From the NCBI RefSeq assembly GCF_000711195.1, contig NZ_JOMR01000001.1, forward strand, positions 992,001 to 1,056,000: a DNA stretch of 64,000 nucleotides, in the 5' to 3' direction. The notes under the pieces are model-generated. The model saw only the letters and a list, made by a program, of their open reading frames with translations, had not been told where the DNA came from and searched no databases. Source of the stretch: Thiomicrospira pelophila DSM 1534 (lineage in GTDB: Bacteria; Pseudomonadota; Gammaproteobacteria; Thiomicrospirales; Thiomicrospiraceae). This document shows positions 52,767 through 64,000 of the stretch, piece after piece. Position numbers and translations under genes: made by a program. How positions within the stretch are numbered: the stretch's first letter is position 1; each line of letters starts with the position of its first letter.

Positions 52767-54080
52767 ATGCAAGTATCTGTTGAGAAACCTGAACAAGGCC
52801 TAGAGCACAAGATCACGGTTACCTTCCCGTCGACTGAATTAGACGCAAAAGTTGATCAGCGTTTATCTGAAATGCGCCGTACCGTGAAAATGGACGGTTT
52901 CCGCCCAGGTAAAGTGCCAATGGGCATGGTCAAAAAACGTTACGGTGCACAAGTTCGCCAAGAGCTTTTGGGTGAAGCGGTTCACTACGCTTTCTTTGAC
53001 GCGGCTGATAAAGAAAAATTACAAGTTGCGGGTTATCCTGAAATTGATGAAGTAAAAGTAGATAAGGGTGAGATTAACTTCACGGCTCGCTTTGACGTTT
53101 ATCCTGAAATTACCTTACCGGCTTTCAATGGCATTAAAGTAGAAACGGTTAAGTCTGAAGTAACCGATGCTGATGTTGAAAAAATGATTACGCGTTTGCG
53201 TGAACAACGTTCAGCATGGAAGCCAGCTGGCGCGGCTAAAAAAGCCAAGTCTGGTGAGCAAGTGATTATTGATTTTGTTGGTAAGCTTGATGGTGTTGAG
53301 TTTGAAGGCGGTAAAGCTGAAAACGTACCATTAGAACTAGGTAGTGGTCGTATGATCCCTGGTTTTGAAGATGGCATTATTGGCATGAAAAAAGGTGAAA
53401 CCAAAACAATCGATGTGACTTTCCCTGAAGAATATCAAGCTGAAAACCTAAAAGGTAAAACAGCGCAATTCGATATTACGGTTCATTCTGTGCAAACTAA
53501 ACAATTACCTGAGTTGGATGAAGAGTTTATTCAGTCTTTTGGTGTTGAAGATGGCAAGGAAGAAACGTTACGTAAAGAAATTCGTGACAACATGGAGCGT
53601 GAATTGAAGCGCACTCTAGACGCTCGTAACCGCCAAGCTGCGTTTGATGCATTAGAGCAAGAAGTGGATGTTGAGGTGCCGGCCGCTTTAGTCACTCAAG
53701 AGTCACAAGCTTTATTAGAGCAGTATGTTCAGCGTATGGAACAACAAGGCATGCCAAAAGGTCAGATGTCGGGTATGACAGCGGACCTGTTTGCCGAAGA
53801 AGCGAAAAAACGTGTTAAGTTAGGTTTGGTTATTGGTGATATTATTCGTGCGCATGAGATTAAAGCCTCAGAAGAAGATATCAATGCCTTTATCGAAGAC
53901 CAGGCGTCAACTTACGAAGACCCATCTGAAATTAAAGAATGGTATGCTAAAAATCCAGGTCGCCTAAACGAAGTACGCTCAATTTTGGTTGAGTCCGCTG
54001 TGGCGAAGAAAATTTTGGATGAAGCCAAAGTAAAAGAAGTTAAAAAAGCCTTTGATGAAGTGGTGACTAACGCAGGTTAA
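52767..54080 (+). CDS. tig: Trigger factor
   Basis: Ribosome-bound chaperone and prolyl isomerase. The ribosome-binding loop FRPGKVPMGMVKKRYG (about residues 44-59), the FKBP-type domain (about 150-245, GEQVIIDFVGKLDGVEFEGGKAE with key residues DFVG and FEGG), and the helical C-terminal domain are in order. ATG 52767 (MQVSVEKPEQG) gives 437 residues, near the usual 432; an upstream TTG at 52755 is rejected. Upstream of clpP-clpX-lon, the usual context. Confidence 0.97.
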   Translation: MQVSVEKPEQGLEHKITVTFPSTELDAKVDQRLSEMRRTVKMDGFRPGKVPMGMVKKRYGAQVRQELLGEAVHYAFFDAADKEKLQVAGYPEIDEVKVDKGEINFTARFDVYPEITLPAFNGIKVETVKSEVTDADVEKMITRLREQRSAWKPAGAAKKAKSGEQVIIDFVGKLDGVEFEGGKAENVPLELGSGRMIPGFEDGIIGMKKGETKTIDVTFPEEYQAENLKGKTAQFDITVHSVQTKQLPELDEEFIQSFGVEDGKEETLRKEIRDNMERELKRTLDARNRQAAFDALEQEVDVEVPAALVTQESQALLEQYVQRMEQQGMPKGQMSGMTADLFAEEAKKRVKLGLVIGDIIRAHEIKASEEDINAFIEDQASTYEDPSEIKEWYAKNPGRLNEVRSILVESAVAKKILDEAKVKEVKKAFDEVVTNAG

Positions 54081-54114
54081 TTAACCCCGCTTTTAAGGAC
54101 TTAGATGCTTAATT

Positions 54115-54164
54115 AAACCTCGTGACGAGTTGTTTTTGCAATTTGTCACGGGGTTTAGTTTTTT
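54115..54164 (+). terminator. Rho-independent terminator after tig
   Basis: AAACCTCGTGAC pairs with GTCACGGGGTTT (one G-U pair) around an 18-base loop, followed by AG and eight T. Confidence 0.85.
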
Positions 54165-54225
54165 TTAGTGTCATAAAACGCTAATATAGGCTTACATAGT
54201 AGATTTATTAAAGTTGAGGTAGTGA

Positions 54226-54828
54226 ATGGACAACTCGGTAATCAGTAATGCGTTAGTTCCGATGGTGGTTGAGCAGACTAGTCGTGGGGAACGATCTTAC
54301 GATATTTTTTCAAGATTGCTTAAAGAGCGAGTGATATTTTTAGTGGGTCAGGTTGAAGACCACATGGCAAACTTGATAGTGGCGCAAATGCTGTTTCTTG
54401 AGTCTGAAAATCCGGATAAAGATATCCATCTTTATATCAACTCTCCAGGTGGAAGCGTGACAGCTGGCATGGCGATTTACGATACTATGCGCTTTATTAA
54501 GCCAGATGTGTCGACTATGTGTTTAGGTCAAGCGGCTAGCATGGGTTCTTTTTTGTTAGCGGCTGGCGCAAAAGGCAAACGTTTTGCTCTTCCTAACTCA
54601 CGAGTGATGATTCACCAACCCTTAGGCGGGTTTCAGGGTCAAGCCAGTGACTTTGAAATTCATGCGAAGGAAATCTTACATATTAAAGATAAACTCAATC
54701 GTGCACTGGCTGAAAATACCGGGCAGCCTTTAGACGTGATTGAAAATGACACAGATCGTGATAACTTTATGAGTGCTGAACGCGCGAAAGAATACGGTTT
54801 GATTGATCAAGTTTTACAGAACCGCTAA
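54226..54828 (+). CDS. clpP: ATP-dependent Clp protease proteolytic subunit ClpP
   Basis: Tetradecameric serine peptidase working with ClpX. Catalytic Ser105 (GQAASMGS) and His130 (MIHQPLGG) are visible, with the Asp in [12 protein letters not shown] near residue 179. The 200 residues include a short N-terminal propeptide. Followed by clpX after 27 bases. Confidence 0.97.
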   Translation: MDNSVISNALVPMVVEQTSRGERSYDIFSRLLKERVIFLVGQVEDHMANLIVAQMLFLESENPDKDIHLYINSPGGSVTAGMAIYDTMRFIKPDVSTMCLGQAASMGSFLLAAGAKGKRFALPNSRVMIHQPLGGFQGQASDFEIHAKEILHIKDKLNRALAENTGQPLDVIENDTDRDNFMSAERAKEYGLIDQVLQNR

Positions 54829-54855
54829 TAAATGATTGGGGGTGGAGAGGAACCT

Positions 54856-56106
54856 ATGGCAGATAAAATTTTATATTGCTCGTTTTGTGGCAAGAGCCAA
54901 GAAGAAGTTCGTAAGCTAATTGCTGGCCCATCGGTCTATATTTGTGATGAATGCGTGGATTTATGCAATGATATTTTGCGCGAAGAATTTGGTGAAGAGG
55001 CTGAGGCGACCTTTGATTTAGATCATTTGCCGACACCACATGAAATTAGCCACATATTAAATGATTATGTTATTGGTCAGGATCGAGCTAAAAAGGTCTT
55101 GTCGGTGGCGGTATACAACCACTACAGACGTTTGCAGAATGCGAACTCAGAAGATGAGGTCGAGCTCACTAAAAGTAATATTTTGCTCATTGGGCCAACC
55201 GGTTCAGGTAAAACATTGCTTGCGCAGACGATGGCGAGATTGCTTGACGTTCCCTTTGCGATTGCGGATGCGACCACTTTGACGGAAGCGGGTTACGTTG
55301 GTGAAGACGTTGAAAGCATTGTATTAAAACTGCTACAACGCTGTGATAATGACCCTCAAAAGGCCGAACGTGGCATTATCTATATAGATGAAATTGATAA
55401 GATCACTCGCAAATCTGAAAATCCTTCTATTACACGTGATGTGTCGGGAGAAGGGGTTCAGCAAGCACTGTTGAAGTTAATTGAAGGTACACAAGCCGCT
55501 GTCCCGCCACAAGGCGGGCGTAAACATCCGAATCAAGAAATGATTTATGTCGACACCTCAAAAATCCTGTTTATTGTGGGCGGGGCGTTTGAAGGGTTGG
55601 ATAAGATCATTGAACAACGTACCGAAAAAAATATGGGGATTGGTTTCTCTGCTGAAGTCAAATCGGCTGATAAAGTAAAAAGCTTAACCGAAAAATTTGC
55701 CAGCATTGAACCGGAAGATTTGACTAAGTATGGTTTGATCCCTGAGTTTGTTGGGCGTTTACCCGTCATTGCGGCTTTAACTGAACTGGATGAGAAAGCT
55801 TTGATTCAGATTCTGACTGAGCCTAAAAACGCGCTGGTCAAACAATTCCAAAAAATGTTTGAACTTGAAGGGGCAGAGCTTGAATTCCGTAAAGATGCCC
55901 TTATAGAAATAGCAAAGTTAGCGATCGCCCGTAAAACAGGTGCGCGTGGTTTGCGATCTATTTTAGAGCAAATTTTGCTTGATACTATGTATGACTTACC
56001 AAGTATGCAGAATGTAGAGAAGGTTGTGATTAATAAGGCCGTTATTCAAGGGAAGAAACCACCTATGATGGTGTATTCAGACGTAGCAAAAGCTGCGAGT
56101 GAGTAA
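54856..56106 (+). CDS. clpX: Clp protease unfoldase ClpX
   Basis: AAA+ unfoldase. The N-terminal zinc domain ([15 protein letters not shown]), Walker [13 protein letters not shown], Walker [11 protein letters not shown], the pore loop GYVGEDVES and the IGF-like ClpP-binding loop GIGFSAE are present. ATG 54856 follows a GGAGAGGAA ribosome site and gives 416 residues; the earlier ATG 54832 is read through that site and is rejected. Confidence 0.97.
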   Translation: MADKILYCSFCGKSQEEVRKLIAGPSVYICDECVDLCNDILREEFGEEAEATFDLDHLPTPHEISHILNDYVIGQDRAKKVLSVAVYNHYRRLQNANSEDEVELTKSNILLIGPTGSGKTLLAQTMARLLDVPFAIADATTLTEAGYVGEDVESIVLKLLQRCDNDPQKAERGIIYIDEIDKITRKSENPSITRDVSGEGVQQALLKLIEGTQAAVPPQGGRKHPNQEMIYVDTSKILFIVGGAFEGLDKIIEQRTEKNMGIGFSAEVKSADKVKSLTEKFASIEPEDLTKYGLIPEFVGRLPVIAALTELDEKALIQILTEPKNALVKQFQKMFELEGAELEFRKDALIEIAKLAIARKTGARGLRSILEQILLDTMYDLPSMQNVEKVVINKAVIQGKKPPMMVYSDVAKAASE

Positions 56107-56137
56107 AGTTTGCTAGCTAACGTGTTTTTATTTGTTT

Positions 56138-56164
56138 AAAGCCCAGCCTAGTCTGGGCTTTTTA
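56138..56164 (+). terminator. Rho-independent terminator between clpX and lon
   Basis: AAAGCCCAG pairs with CTGGGCTTT around a CCTAGT loop, followed by TTT. Confidence 0.9.
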
Positions 56165-56180
56165 TTCTAAAAGAGAGCTT

Positions 56181-58598
56181 ATGGACATAGAACAAATTGC
56201 GATGAAAATGAAAGTGTTGATTATGCCATTGCGTGATGTCGTGGTTTTTCCCGGCTCAGTAATGCCTTTATTTGTGGGTCGTGAAAAATCCATTAATGCC
56301 GTTTATGAAGCCCAGAAACGTGACCGTCAATTATTTTTAATTGCCCAAAAAAGCCCAGAATTGGAAGATCCGACACGTGATGACTTGTATTCAGTGGGTA
56401 CTTTGGCCAACATTCTGCAAACTTTAAAACTACCGGATGGAACCGTTAAAGTTCTGGTGGAAGGTGTGCAGCGGTTTGAGCTGTTAAATCTGCATACTGA
56501 CGGTGAGTTTTTAGAGGCTGATATTGCGGCGTTAGATATGGATTCCGGCCCAGATGCCGAAACGCGTGCTTTAACCAGTTTATTGCGTGATCGTTTTCTT
56601 CATTTAGCGGAGTTGCGTAAAAAATTACCATCTGAGGTTAAAGACACCATAGAGAAAACCCATGACGCTAATCGCTTAGTGGATTTAGTGGGGGCCAATA
56701 TGAGTTTGGGGATTGAGCGTAAGCAATCCCTTTTATCACTCGTTTCAGTTAATGCACGTTTAGAGGGTTTGTTGGCTTATGTGGAAGAAGATATTGAGCT
56801 AATTGAATCTGAAAAACGCATTACGATGCGCGTCAAGAATCAAATAGATAAAACGCAGCGTGAATATTATCTAAATGAAAAGATTAAAGCGATTCATAAA
56901 GAATTACGCCAAGGTGAAGAGGGTGAAGATGACTTAACTCGCCTTGAGACTAAAATTAATGAAGCTGGTATGTCCAGTGAGGTGTTGGCTAAAGCTCATA
57001 CTGAGTTGCGTAAATTAAAGCAAATGCAGGCACAGTCGGCTGAAGCGAATGTCATTCGTAATTATTTGGATTGGTTAGTTAGTGTGCCATGGAAGAAACG
57101 CTCGCGTGTTTCTAAGGATTTAGCGCGGGCTGAAACTATTTTAGATCAGCAACACTATGGTTTAGAAAAGGTTAAAGAACGTATTGTTGAGTATTTGGCG
57201 GTACAACAGCGCGTTAAAAAAATTAAAGGCCCCATTTTATGTTTAGTTGGCCCGCCCGGTGTGGGTAAAACTACCTTAGCGCGTTCGATTGCTGAGGCGA
57301 CTAACCGAAAATATGTGCGTATGTCGTTAGGTGGGGTACGTGATGAGGCGGAAATTCGTGGTCACCGTAAAACTTATATTGGTGCATTACCGGGCAAAAT
57401 TATCCAGAAAATGGCAAATGCGGGCACAAAAAATCCACTGTTTTTGTTAGATGAAGTCGACAAGATGGCGAGTGATTCTCGTGGTGATCCGGCGAGCGCA
57501 TTATTAGAAGTGCTTGATCCAGAGCAAAATGCGAGCTTCAACGATCATTATCTTGAGGTTGATTACGATCTGTCGGATGTGATGTTTGTTGCGACTTCCA
57601 ACTCAATGGATATTCCCGAAGCTTTGTTGGATCGTATGGAGATTATTAATCTAGCCGGTTACACAGAGCCAGAGAAAATTAATATCGCGATTCAACATCT
57701 ACTGCCAAGACAGATTAAGGATCACGGTTTAAAGCCAGGTGAGCTTGAAGTAACGGAGCAGGCCGTTAAAGACATTATTCAGGTTTATACCAGAGAGGCG
57801 GGTGTGCGTTCACTAGATCGTTCATTGGCTAAGATTTGCCGTAAAGCCGTAAAGCAACTAGTTGATGGTTCTAAGGCGGGTTTAATTAAGGTTGATAAGG
57901 CGGATTTGGAAGCTTATTTGGGAGTGGCTAAATATCGTTTCGGCCTTGCGGATGATAAAAACCGTATTGGTCAAGTAACAGGGCTAGCTTGGACTCGGGT
58001 TGGTGGCGATTTGTTGCGTATTGAAGCTACGGTCATGCCAGGTAAAGGCAAGTTGGATAGTACTGGCCAGTTGGGCAGTGTCATGTCTGAATCCGTTAAG
58101 GCCGCAATGAGTGTGATTCGCAGTCGCTCAGCCGATTTTGGTTTGCAACCTGACTTTTATGAAAAGCTGGATTTGCATTTGCATTTTCCAGAAGGCGCGA
58201 TTAAAAAGGATGGCCCTAGTGCTGGTATTGCCGTTTGTACGGCGATTACTTCCGCCTTAACTCAGATCCCCGTACGTGCTGATGTAGCCATGACGGGTGA
58301 AATCACACTGCGTGGTGAGGTCTTACCGATTGGTGGGCTTAAAGAGAAATTGTTGGCTGCATTACGTGGCGGAATTAAAACCGTGTTGATCCCTTATGAT
58401 AATGTACGAGATTTGGCCGATATTTCGACAGAAATTACATCGCAGCTGAATATTAAACCCGTGCATTGGATTGAAGAGGTGTTGGAAGAGGCCTTAACGA
58501 TTAAGCCTACGCCTTTAGTTGAAGAACCTTCTAATATTCAACCAGTTGCGGATTCGGCGCTTGAAAGTGTCGTTTTAGAAGAACGAAAGCCACATTAA
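56181..58598 (+). CDS. lon: ATP-dependent protease Lon
   Basis: Cytoplasmic AAA+ protease. An N-terminal LON substrate domain (about 10-205, [23 protein letters not shown] with key PLRD and FPG), AAA+ module with Walker [10 protein letters not shown] at about 354-362 and Walker [11 protein letters not shown], and a protease domain with the Ser680-Lys723 dyad (DGPSAGIAV and [10 protein letters not shown]). Length 805 is normal. It has its own start region after the clpX terminator. Confidence 0.97.
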   Translation: MDIEQIAMKMKVLIMPLRDVVVFPGSVMPLFVGREKSINAVYEAQKRDRQLFLIAQKSPELEDPTRDDLYSVGTLANILQTLKLPDGTVKVLVEGVQRFELLNLHTDGEFLEADIAALDMDSGPDAETRALTSLLRDRFLHLAELRKKLPSEVKDTIEKTHDANRLVDLVGANMSLGIERKQSLLSLVSVNARLEGLLAYVEEDIELIESEKRITMRVKNQIDKTQREYYLNEKIKAIHKELRQGEEGEDDLTRLETKINEAGMSSEVLAKAHTELRKLKQMQAQSAEANVIRNYLDWLVSVPWKKRSRVSKDLARAETILDQQHYGLEKVKERIVEYLAVQQRVKKIKGPILCLVGPPGVGKTTLARSIAEATNRKYVRMSLGGVRDEAEIRGHRKTYIGALPGKIIQKMANAGTKNPLFLLDEVDKMASDSRGDPASALLEVLDPEQNASFNDHYLEVDYDLSDVMFVATSNSMDIPEALLDRMEIINLAGYTEPEKINIAIQHLLPRQIKDHGLKPGELEVTEQAVKDIIQVYTREAGVRSLDRSLAKICRKAVKQLVDGSKAGLIKVDKADLEAYLGVAKYRFGLADDKNRIGQVTGLAWTRVGGDLLRIEATVMPGKGKLDSTGQLGSVMSESVKAAMSVIRSRSADFGLQPDFYEKLDLHLHFPEGAIKKDGPSAGIAVCTAITSALTQIPVRADVAMTGEITLRGEVLPIGGLKEKLLAALRGGIKTVLIPYDNVRDLADISTEITSQLNIKPVHWIEEVLEEALTIKPTPLVEEPSNIQPVADSALESVVLEERKPH

Positions 58599-58621
58599 TG
58601 ACTAAAATGCGCCTCTATGCC

Positions 58622-58651
58622 TTGACATAGGGGGCTGGCTGTTGCTATAAA
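58622..58651 (+). promoter_or_regulatory. Promoter of hupB
   Basis: TTGACA at 58622-58627, an 18-base spacer and TATAAA at 58646-58651, 54 bases before the hupB ATG. Confidence 0.75.
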
Positions 58652-58705
58652 TGCTTGAGTCCATTTCGATGGCGATAATAATAATTTTTACTGGAGTATA
58701 TAAAC

Positions 58706-58978
58706 ATGAATAAATCTGAATTGGTAAGCGCAATTGCTGAAAAAGCCGGTTTAACAAAAGTACAAGCGGCCGCAGCCCTAGAAGCAACAGTCGGTACAGT
58801 AACAACGGCCCTAAGTAAAGGTGACCAGGTGGCTATCATCGGTTTCGGTACCTTTAAAGTAGGTGAACGTGCGGCGCGCACTGGTCGTAACCCTCAAACT
58901 GGCGCAGAGATGAAAATTCCAGCCGCTAAAGTGCCTAAGTTTTCAGCAGGTAAGGCTTTAAAAGACGCTGTTAACTAA
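58706..58978 (+). CDS. hupB: DNA-binding protein HU
   Basis: Histone-like nucleoid protein of 90 residues. [21 protein letters not shown] starts the dimer domain and [21 protein letters not shown] is the DNA-binding arm signature with its Pro. The ACTGGAG ribosome site and strong promoter indicate high expression. Position after lon is the classic hupB context. Confidence 0.97.
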   Translation: MNKSELVSAIAEKAGLTKVQAAAALEATVGTVTTALSKGDQVAIIGFGTFKVGERAARTGRNPQTGAEMKIPAAKVPKFSAGKALKDAVN

Positions 58979-59015
58979 TTCAGGGTTAAATGTCATAAAT
59001 TTGTCGTAAATTCTG

Positions 59016-59043
59016 TTGACATCGCTCCCCAGCTCTTTATAAT
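59016..59043 (+). promoter_or_regulatory. Promoter of the first tRNA-Val/tRNA-Asp cassette
   Basis: A consensus TTGACA (59016-59021), a 16-base spacer and a consensus TATAAT (59038-59043), followed by ACGCGC. The first tRNA starts 58 bases later. Confidence 0.88.
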
Positions 59044-59100
59044 ACGCGCATCAATTAAGCACAACGACACACGGCTCTAAGCCAGTCAGAATGCAGAATT

Positions 59101-59176
59101 GGGTGCTTAGCTCAGCTGGGAGAGCATCGCCCTTACAAGGCGAGGGTCGGGGGTTCGATCCCCTCAGCACCCACCA
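59101..59176 (+). tRNA. tRNA-Val (anticodon UAC), copy 1
   Basis: Acceptor GGGTGCT pairs with AGCACCC, anticodon loop CTTACAA, T loop TTCGATC, encoded CCA. Confidence 0.97.
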
Positions 59177-59182
59177 AATTCT

Positions 59183-59259
59183 GGAGCGGTAGTTCAGTTG
59201 GTTAGAATACCGGCCTGTCACGCCGGGGGTCGCGGGTTCGAGCCCCGTCCGCTCCGCCA
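59183..59259 (+). tRNA. tRNA-Asp (anticodon GUC), copy 1
   Basis: Acceptor GGAGCGG pairs with CCGCTCC, anticodon loop CTGTCAC, T loop TTCGAGC, discriminator G, encoded CCA. Six bases after tRNA-Val. Confidence 0.97.
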
Positions 59260-59265
59260 GATTTG

Positions 59266-59289
59266 AAAGCTAGCATTGCTAGCTTTTTT
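59266..59289 (+). terminator. Terminator after tRNA cassette 1
   Basis: AAAGCTAGC pairs with GCTAGCTTT around ATT, followed by three more T. A TTGACA (59299-59304) begins ten bases later and may be the -35 of cassette 2, but no good -10 follows at normal spacing. Confidence 0.85.
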
Positions 59290-59343
59290 ATTGCAAGCTT
59301 GACACCTTGCAAACAGTGACAAAATAAGTGTAATCCGTTACAT

Positions 59344-59419
59344 GGGTGCTTAGCTCAGCTGGGAGAGCATCGCCCTTACAAGGCGAGGGTCGGGGGTTCG
59401 ATCCCCTCAGCACCCACCA
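59344..59419 (+). tRNA. tRNA-Val (anticodon UAC), copy 2
   Basis: Identical to the copy at 59101-59176 over its full 76 bases by inspection. Confidence 0.97.
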
Positions 59420-59423
59420 CATT

Positions 59424-59500
59424 GGAGCGGTAGTTCAGTTGGTTAGAATACCGGCCTGTCACGCCGGGGGTCGCGGGTTCGAGCCCCGTCCGCTCCGCCA
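59424..59500 (+). tRNA. tRNA-Asp (anticodon GUC), copy 2
   Basis: Identical to the copy at 59183-59259 over its full 77 bases by inspection. The spacer to tRNA-Val differs (four bases here, six in copy 1). Confidence 0.97.
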
Positions 59501-59505
59501 ATACT

Positions 59506-59546
59506 AAAAAGCCTCTAGAGTCTGTTTGATTCTAGAGGCTTTTTTA
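59506..59546 (+). terminator. Terminator after tRNA cassette 2
   Basis: AAAAAGCCTCTAGA pairs with TCTAGAGGCTTTTT around an 11-base loop, ending in six T. Confidence 0.92.
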
Positions 59547-59639
59547 TGTCTGCGTTATTTGTGCTATCTATCTATGTCTTTTCAGCTAGTTCAATAATTG
59601 GCCTTGCAAATGCCGTGTCATTTGCAAGGCTGACTTTAA

Positions 59640-60848
59640 TTAATCGAATTCGTCGACTTCAATAGCCACTGGGTCATCGTCTACTAGAGTAAAGAATTGT
59701 CTTTGCCAAAGCTCATATAAGCTTCGGACAACTTGGGGTTGCTTAGACCAGCGATCAAGTGTGGTCTTGTCGATGAAGTCTTGGTTTGCCAGTTGCATAA
59801 TAATGGCATCTTGAAGGCCATTTGTTGGCCATTCAAAACCATTGATATAGAGCGTTAATTGCGCTTGATCGTTAAGTTTTTGATAGGCAAAACGACAAAC
59901 AGGATCTTTCTGAAACCCTTTGGTGCTTGAAAGTGCTTCTTTGAAATCTTCAAGACTGGCGGTTTCTTCAGGGCTTAACGGTTCTGGCAAGGCTTGATGC
60001 GCTTGTTGGTCTAGTTGAGTAGCAAAACGTCCAAACCAGTGCTGTAGTGCTTGATCGTTGTTTAAGATGCTTGTTAGAGACTGTTTGGCTTGCGACCAGG
60101 CCTGGTTAGGGATTTCGGCTGGTTTTGCGTCTATCCAGTTAGGGTCTTGGTAGAGTTGATTGAATTGATTATGTTCAGATAAATAATCACCAAAACTATC
60201 CCAAAGTTCTTGACCTTTATAACTGCGATAACCAATCGAGTAAGTCATACATTCATCGTCTAGAGCGACGCCATGATGTCCCCATTTCGGTGGTAAATAC
60301 AGAACATCACCGGCTTCAAGCGTCCATTCTTCTTCGATCGGAAACGATTTCATTAGGCGTAAACAGACGTCTTCTAAATAGTTATCTTCGGTGCAGTTTT
60401 GTGAGGTGAGCATCCATTTGCGTTGACCGGCCGCCTGAAGTAAAAATACATCATAATGGTCAAAATGCGGACCGACGTTTCCACCTTCGGTGGCGTAGCT
60501 AATCATGATGTCGTCAATGCGCCAACGTGGGATGAAGTCAAACTCGTTCAGAATGTCATGTACTTCCGGAATTAATCGATCCACGCCTTGTACAAGCAGG
60601 GTCCAGTTTTTTTCGGGCAGGTTTTGATAATCTTGTTCGTTAAAAGCACCATTTTTTAATTCATAGTCGGTATCCGATTTTTGAATAACCAAGCGGCTTT
60701 CGATTTCTTCTTCCAGCGATAAGCCAGCCAGTTCTTCCGGCGTTAAAGGGCTGATGAAGTTGGGTAAGGCTTGGCGAATGAGCAGTGGTTTTTTCTGCCA
60801 ATAATCGCGCAAAAAAGTGGCTTGATCCACGCTGTTGAAATGAATCAT
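59640..60848 (-). CDS. roxA: Cupin/JmjC ribosomal oxygenase, RoxA (YcfD)-like
   Basis: 2-Oxoglutarate/Fe(II) oxygenase; E. coli YcfD hydroxylates an arginine of ribosomal protein L16. The JmjC/cupin core (about residues 90-215) has the iron ligands in GPHFDHYDVFLLQ (HxD) and a distal His in PPKWGHHGVAL; ATEGGNVGPH and GDVLYLPP are family features. A C-terminal winged-helix part follows. Length 402 compares with about 373 in E. coli. Palindrome copy at 60095-60106 codes NQAWSQ. AGAAGGAATT precedes the ATG at 60848. Confidence 0.88.
   Translation of the reverse strand: MIHFNSVDQATFLRDYWQKKPLLIRQALPNFISPLTPEELAGLSLEEEIESRLVIQKSDTDYELKNGAFNEQDYQNLPEKNWTLLVQGVDRLIPEVHDILNEFDFIPRWRIDDIMISYATEGGNVGPHFDHYDVFLLQAAGQRKWMLTSQNCTEDNYLEDVCLRLMKSFPIEEEWTLEAGDVLYLPPKWGHHGVALDDECMTYSIGYRSYKGQELWDSFGDYLSEHNQFNQLYQDPNWIDAKPAEIPNQAWSQAKQSLTSILNNDQALQHWFGRFATQLDQQAHQALPEPLSPEETASLEDFKEALSSTKGFQKDPVCRFAYQKLNDQAQLTLYINGFEWPTNGLQDAIIMQLANQDFIDKTTLDRWSKQPQVVRSLYELWQRQFFTLVDDDPVAIEVDEFD
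60095..60106. repeat. Iterated palindrome copy in roxA
   Basis: Exact ACCAGGCCTGGT; on the coding (minus) strand it reads NQAWSQ. Confidence 0.9.
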
Positions 60849-60899
60849 ATAATTCCTTCTATATAGAGACGGTTGGTTCGTTATTTGGGCTGGAGAGGG

Positions 60900-60923
60900 T
60901 TCGGCACCAGGCCTGGTGCCGAA
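60900..60923. repeat. Iterated palindrome copy, 24-base perfect palindrome between purB and roxA
   Basis: Exact ACCAGGCCTGGT (60906-60917) extended symmetrically by TTCGGC on the left and GCCGAA on the right. It lies after the purB stop and before the roxA start, both on the minus strand. No T-run follows. Confidence 0.92.
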
Positions 60924-60946
60924 GACTTATTTTGTTCGCTTGTTAT

Positions 60947-62398
<1,452 letters not shown>

Positions 62399-62494
62399 TT
62401 ATTGCACATAAGCTTTGTAGATGCTGCGAGCCTTAAATAATCAAACGTGATATTATATCGCAATTAGACGAACTAAATTAGGGAGCATGATTTT

Positions 62495-64000
62495 ATGTTA
62501 AAAGCTTATCGACAACACGAAGCGGAGCGCGCTGAACAGGGCATTCCACCATTACCACTGGATGCGAAACAAACAGCTGATTTGATTGAGCTGTTAAAAA
62601 ACCCGCAGTCTGAAGAGGTTGAAGCTTTGGTCGAGCTTTTAACGCATCGTGTGCCACCTGGGGTGGATGAAGCGGCTTATGTTAAGGCTAGTTTTTTGGC
62701 CGATGTGGCTTCCGAGAAAGTCAACGTTTCAGCTATTCCGGCGACAAAAGCCGCTTTTTTGTTGGGCACGATGCTGGGTGGTTACAATGTTCAACCGCTA
62801 ATTGAGTTGTTGGATAGCCAAAATACAGGGGTGGCGGAAGCCGCGATGAAAGCCTTGTCTAAAACTATGCTAGTTTATGATGCGTACCATGATGTATTGG
62901 AAAAAGCCAATACTAGCCAGTATGCTAAGCAGGTCATTGACGCTTGGGCAGACGCGAAGTGGTTTACCGACAAGCAGAAGATGCCTGAGAAAATTACCGT
63001 GACGGTATTTAAAGTGGATGGTGAGACGAATACAGATGATTTGTCTCCTGCTACAGCCGCTTGGTCTCGTCCGGATATTCCTTTGCACGCCAAAGAAATG
63101 TTGGCCTCAAAAATGCAAGATGTGCCTCAAACAATTGAGACTTTAAAAGCCAAGGGTCATCCAGTGGCTTATGTTGGTGATGTGGTTGGTACGGGCTCGT
63201 CGCGTAAATCGGCCATGAATTCAGTCATGTGGTTTTTTGGCAATGATATTCCTTATGTACCTAATAAACGCCAAGGTGGTGTGGTATTGGGTGGCAAAAT
63301 TGCGCCAATTTTCTTTAACACAGCGGAAGACTCAGGCTCGTTACCGATTGAGTGTGATGTATCTGCCATGAATATGGGCGATGTGATTCATATTTATCCG
63401 TATGAAGGCAAAATCACCAATGAAGCAGGGGATGTTTTAACTCAATTTAAATTAGACCCAATTACCATGCCCGACGAAGTACGAGCGGGCGGTCGAGTCC
63501 CTTTAATTATTGGACGTGACTTAACCGATAAAACGCGCCGTGCGCTAGAACTGGCACCCAGTGAGCACTTCATTCGCCCAATGGATGAAGATAAACAAAC
63601 CCATGGTTTCACACTGGCTCAAAAAATGGTCGGTCAAGCTTGTGGTGTCGATGGCGTGCGCCCGGGGGTATATTGTGAACCGCATATGGCAACCGTGGGG
63701 TCTCAAGATACGACTGGTGCGATGACACGAGATGAAATGAAAGAGTTGGCTTGCTTAGGTTTTAGCGCCGACTTTGTACTTCAGTCTTTCTGCCATACGG
63801 CGGCTTATCCCAAGCCGGTCGATATTAAATTGCAACACAGTTTGCCTGAATTTATTACCAGTCGTGGCGGCGTATCTTTGCGTCCGGGTGATGGCGTAAT
63901 CCATTCTTGGTTAAATCGCATGCTATTGCCGGATACAGTAGGAACGGGTGGTGATTCACATACACGTTTCCCTATCGGGATTTCATTCCCGGCGGGTTCA
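62495..64000 (+). CDS. acnB: Aconitate hydratase B, N-terminal part (3' end outside window)
   Basis: Interconverts citrate and isocitrate in the TCA cycle and can bind mRNA when its Fe-S cluster is lost. ATG 62495 starts [27 protein letters not shown]; a HEAT-like domain (about 1-155) is followed by the swivel domain ([18 protein letters not shown], about 225-245) and by [45 protein letters not shown] (key [10 protein letters not shown]). This domain-5-first order is specific to AcnB. 502 of about 860 codons lie inside the window. Confidence 0.96.
   Translation, partial: MLKAYRQHEAERAEQGIPPLPLDAKQTADLIELLKNPQSEEVEALVELLTHRVPPGVDEAAYVKASFLADVASEKVNVSAIPATKAAFLLGTMLGGYNVQPLIELLDSQNTGVAEAAMKALSKTMLVYDAYHDVLEKANTSQYAKQVIDAWADAKWFTDKQKMPEKITVTVFKVDGETNTDDLSPATAAWSRPDIPLHAKEMLASKMQDVPQTIETLKAKGHPVAYVGDVVGTGSSRKSAMNSVMWFFGNDIPYVPNKRQGGVVLGGKIAPIFFNTAEDSGSLPIECDVSAMNMGDVIHIYPYEGKITNEAGDVLTQFKLDPITMPDEVRAGGRVPLIIGRDLTDKTRRALELAPSEHFIRPMDEDKQTHGFTLAQKMVGQACGVDGVRPGVYCEPHMATVGSQDTTGAMTRDEMKELACLGFSADFVLQSFCHTAAYPKPVDIKLQHSLPEFITSRGGVSLRPGDGVIHSWLNRMLLPDTVGTGGDSHTRFPIGISFPAGS

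Overview
This window is the chromosome of a gammaproteobacterium with moderate GC. The gene order matches that class in three long blocks: aspS-nadA-yebC-ruvCAB-tolQRAB-pal-cpoB-queC; nadB divergent from rseC-degP, then lepA-lepB-rnc-era-recO-pdxJ-acpS; and tig-clpP-clpX-lon-hupB. Protein style and gene content resemble the Thiomicrospira/Hydrogenovibrio group of sulfur oxidisers, but no sulfur-oxidation gene is in view, so that placement is a guess.

Layout. 1-10400: translation, NAD synthesis, Holliday-junction resolution (RuvC, then RuvAB), the Tol-Pal envelope machine, and QueC. 10588-17330: tRNA-Lys, a sodium:solute symporter, a UvrD-like helicase, YgfZ, a lone CheW protein and NadB. 17429-25700: envelope-stress leftovers (rseC, degP) and the lepA-to-acpS operon. 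25776-30735: SppA, UvrC, a DUF1415 protein, a MOSC protein and PgsA. 30802-31068: tRNA-Gly, tRNA-Cys, tRNA-Leu. 31332-39850: an accessory island holding a type I restriction-modification system, with an unfamiliar pentapeptide-like membrane-protein gene between hsdS and hsdR, followed by a HipBA toxin-antitoxin pair. 39868-52528: a DMT exporter, a YqiA esterase, minCDE, csiV-mfd on the other strand, a TRIC/YicG channel, LolC/E-LolD, a YheS-type ABC-F protein and a DUF2892 protein. 52767-58978: trigger factor and the ClpP, ClpX and Lon proteases, then HU. 59101-59500: a tRNA-Val/tRNA-Asp cassette present twice. 59640-64000: RoxA-like oxygenase, PurB, and the first 502 codons of AcnB.

The most striking signal is not a gene. 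The 12-base palindrome ACCAGGCCTGGT occurs exactly 18 times, against about 0.004 expected by chance for one 12-mer in 64 kb of uniform composition. Eight copies are intergenic. Ten lie inside ten reading-frame positions of nine genes, where they impose the peptides PGL, QAW or RPG depending on frame. Flanks fall into two recurrent classes. One copy is the core of a perfect 42-base palindrome that works as a bidirectional terminator; a doubled copy and an eroded relative bracket the helicase gene; and copies sit on both sides of hsdR. It behaves like a highly iterated palindrome or uptake/nucleoid-binding signal. I do not recognise it as described.

Other points: the nadB/rseC junction lacks the sigma-E genes rpoE-rseA-rseB that normally lie there; tol-pal lacks ybgC; and three CCCG elements spaced exactly 49 bases apart run through the hipBA control region. 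No CRISPR array, rRNA, prophage or intact insertion sequence was seen. No gene-free stretch exceeds 300 bases.
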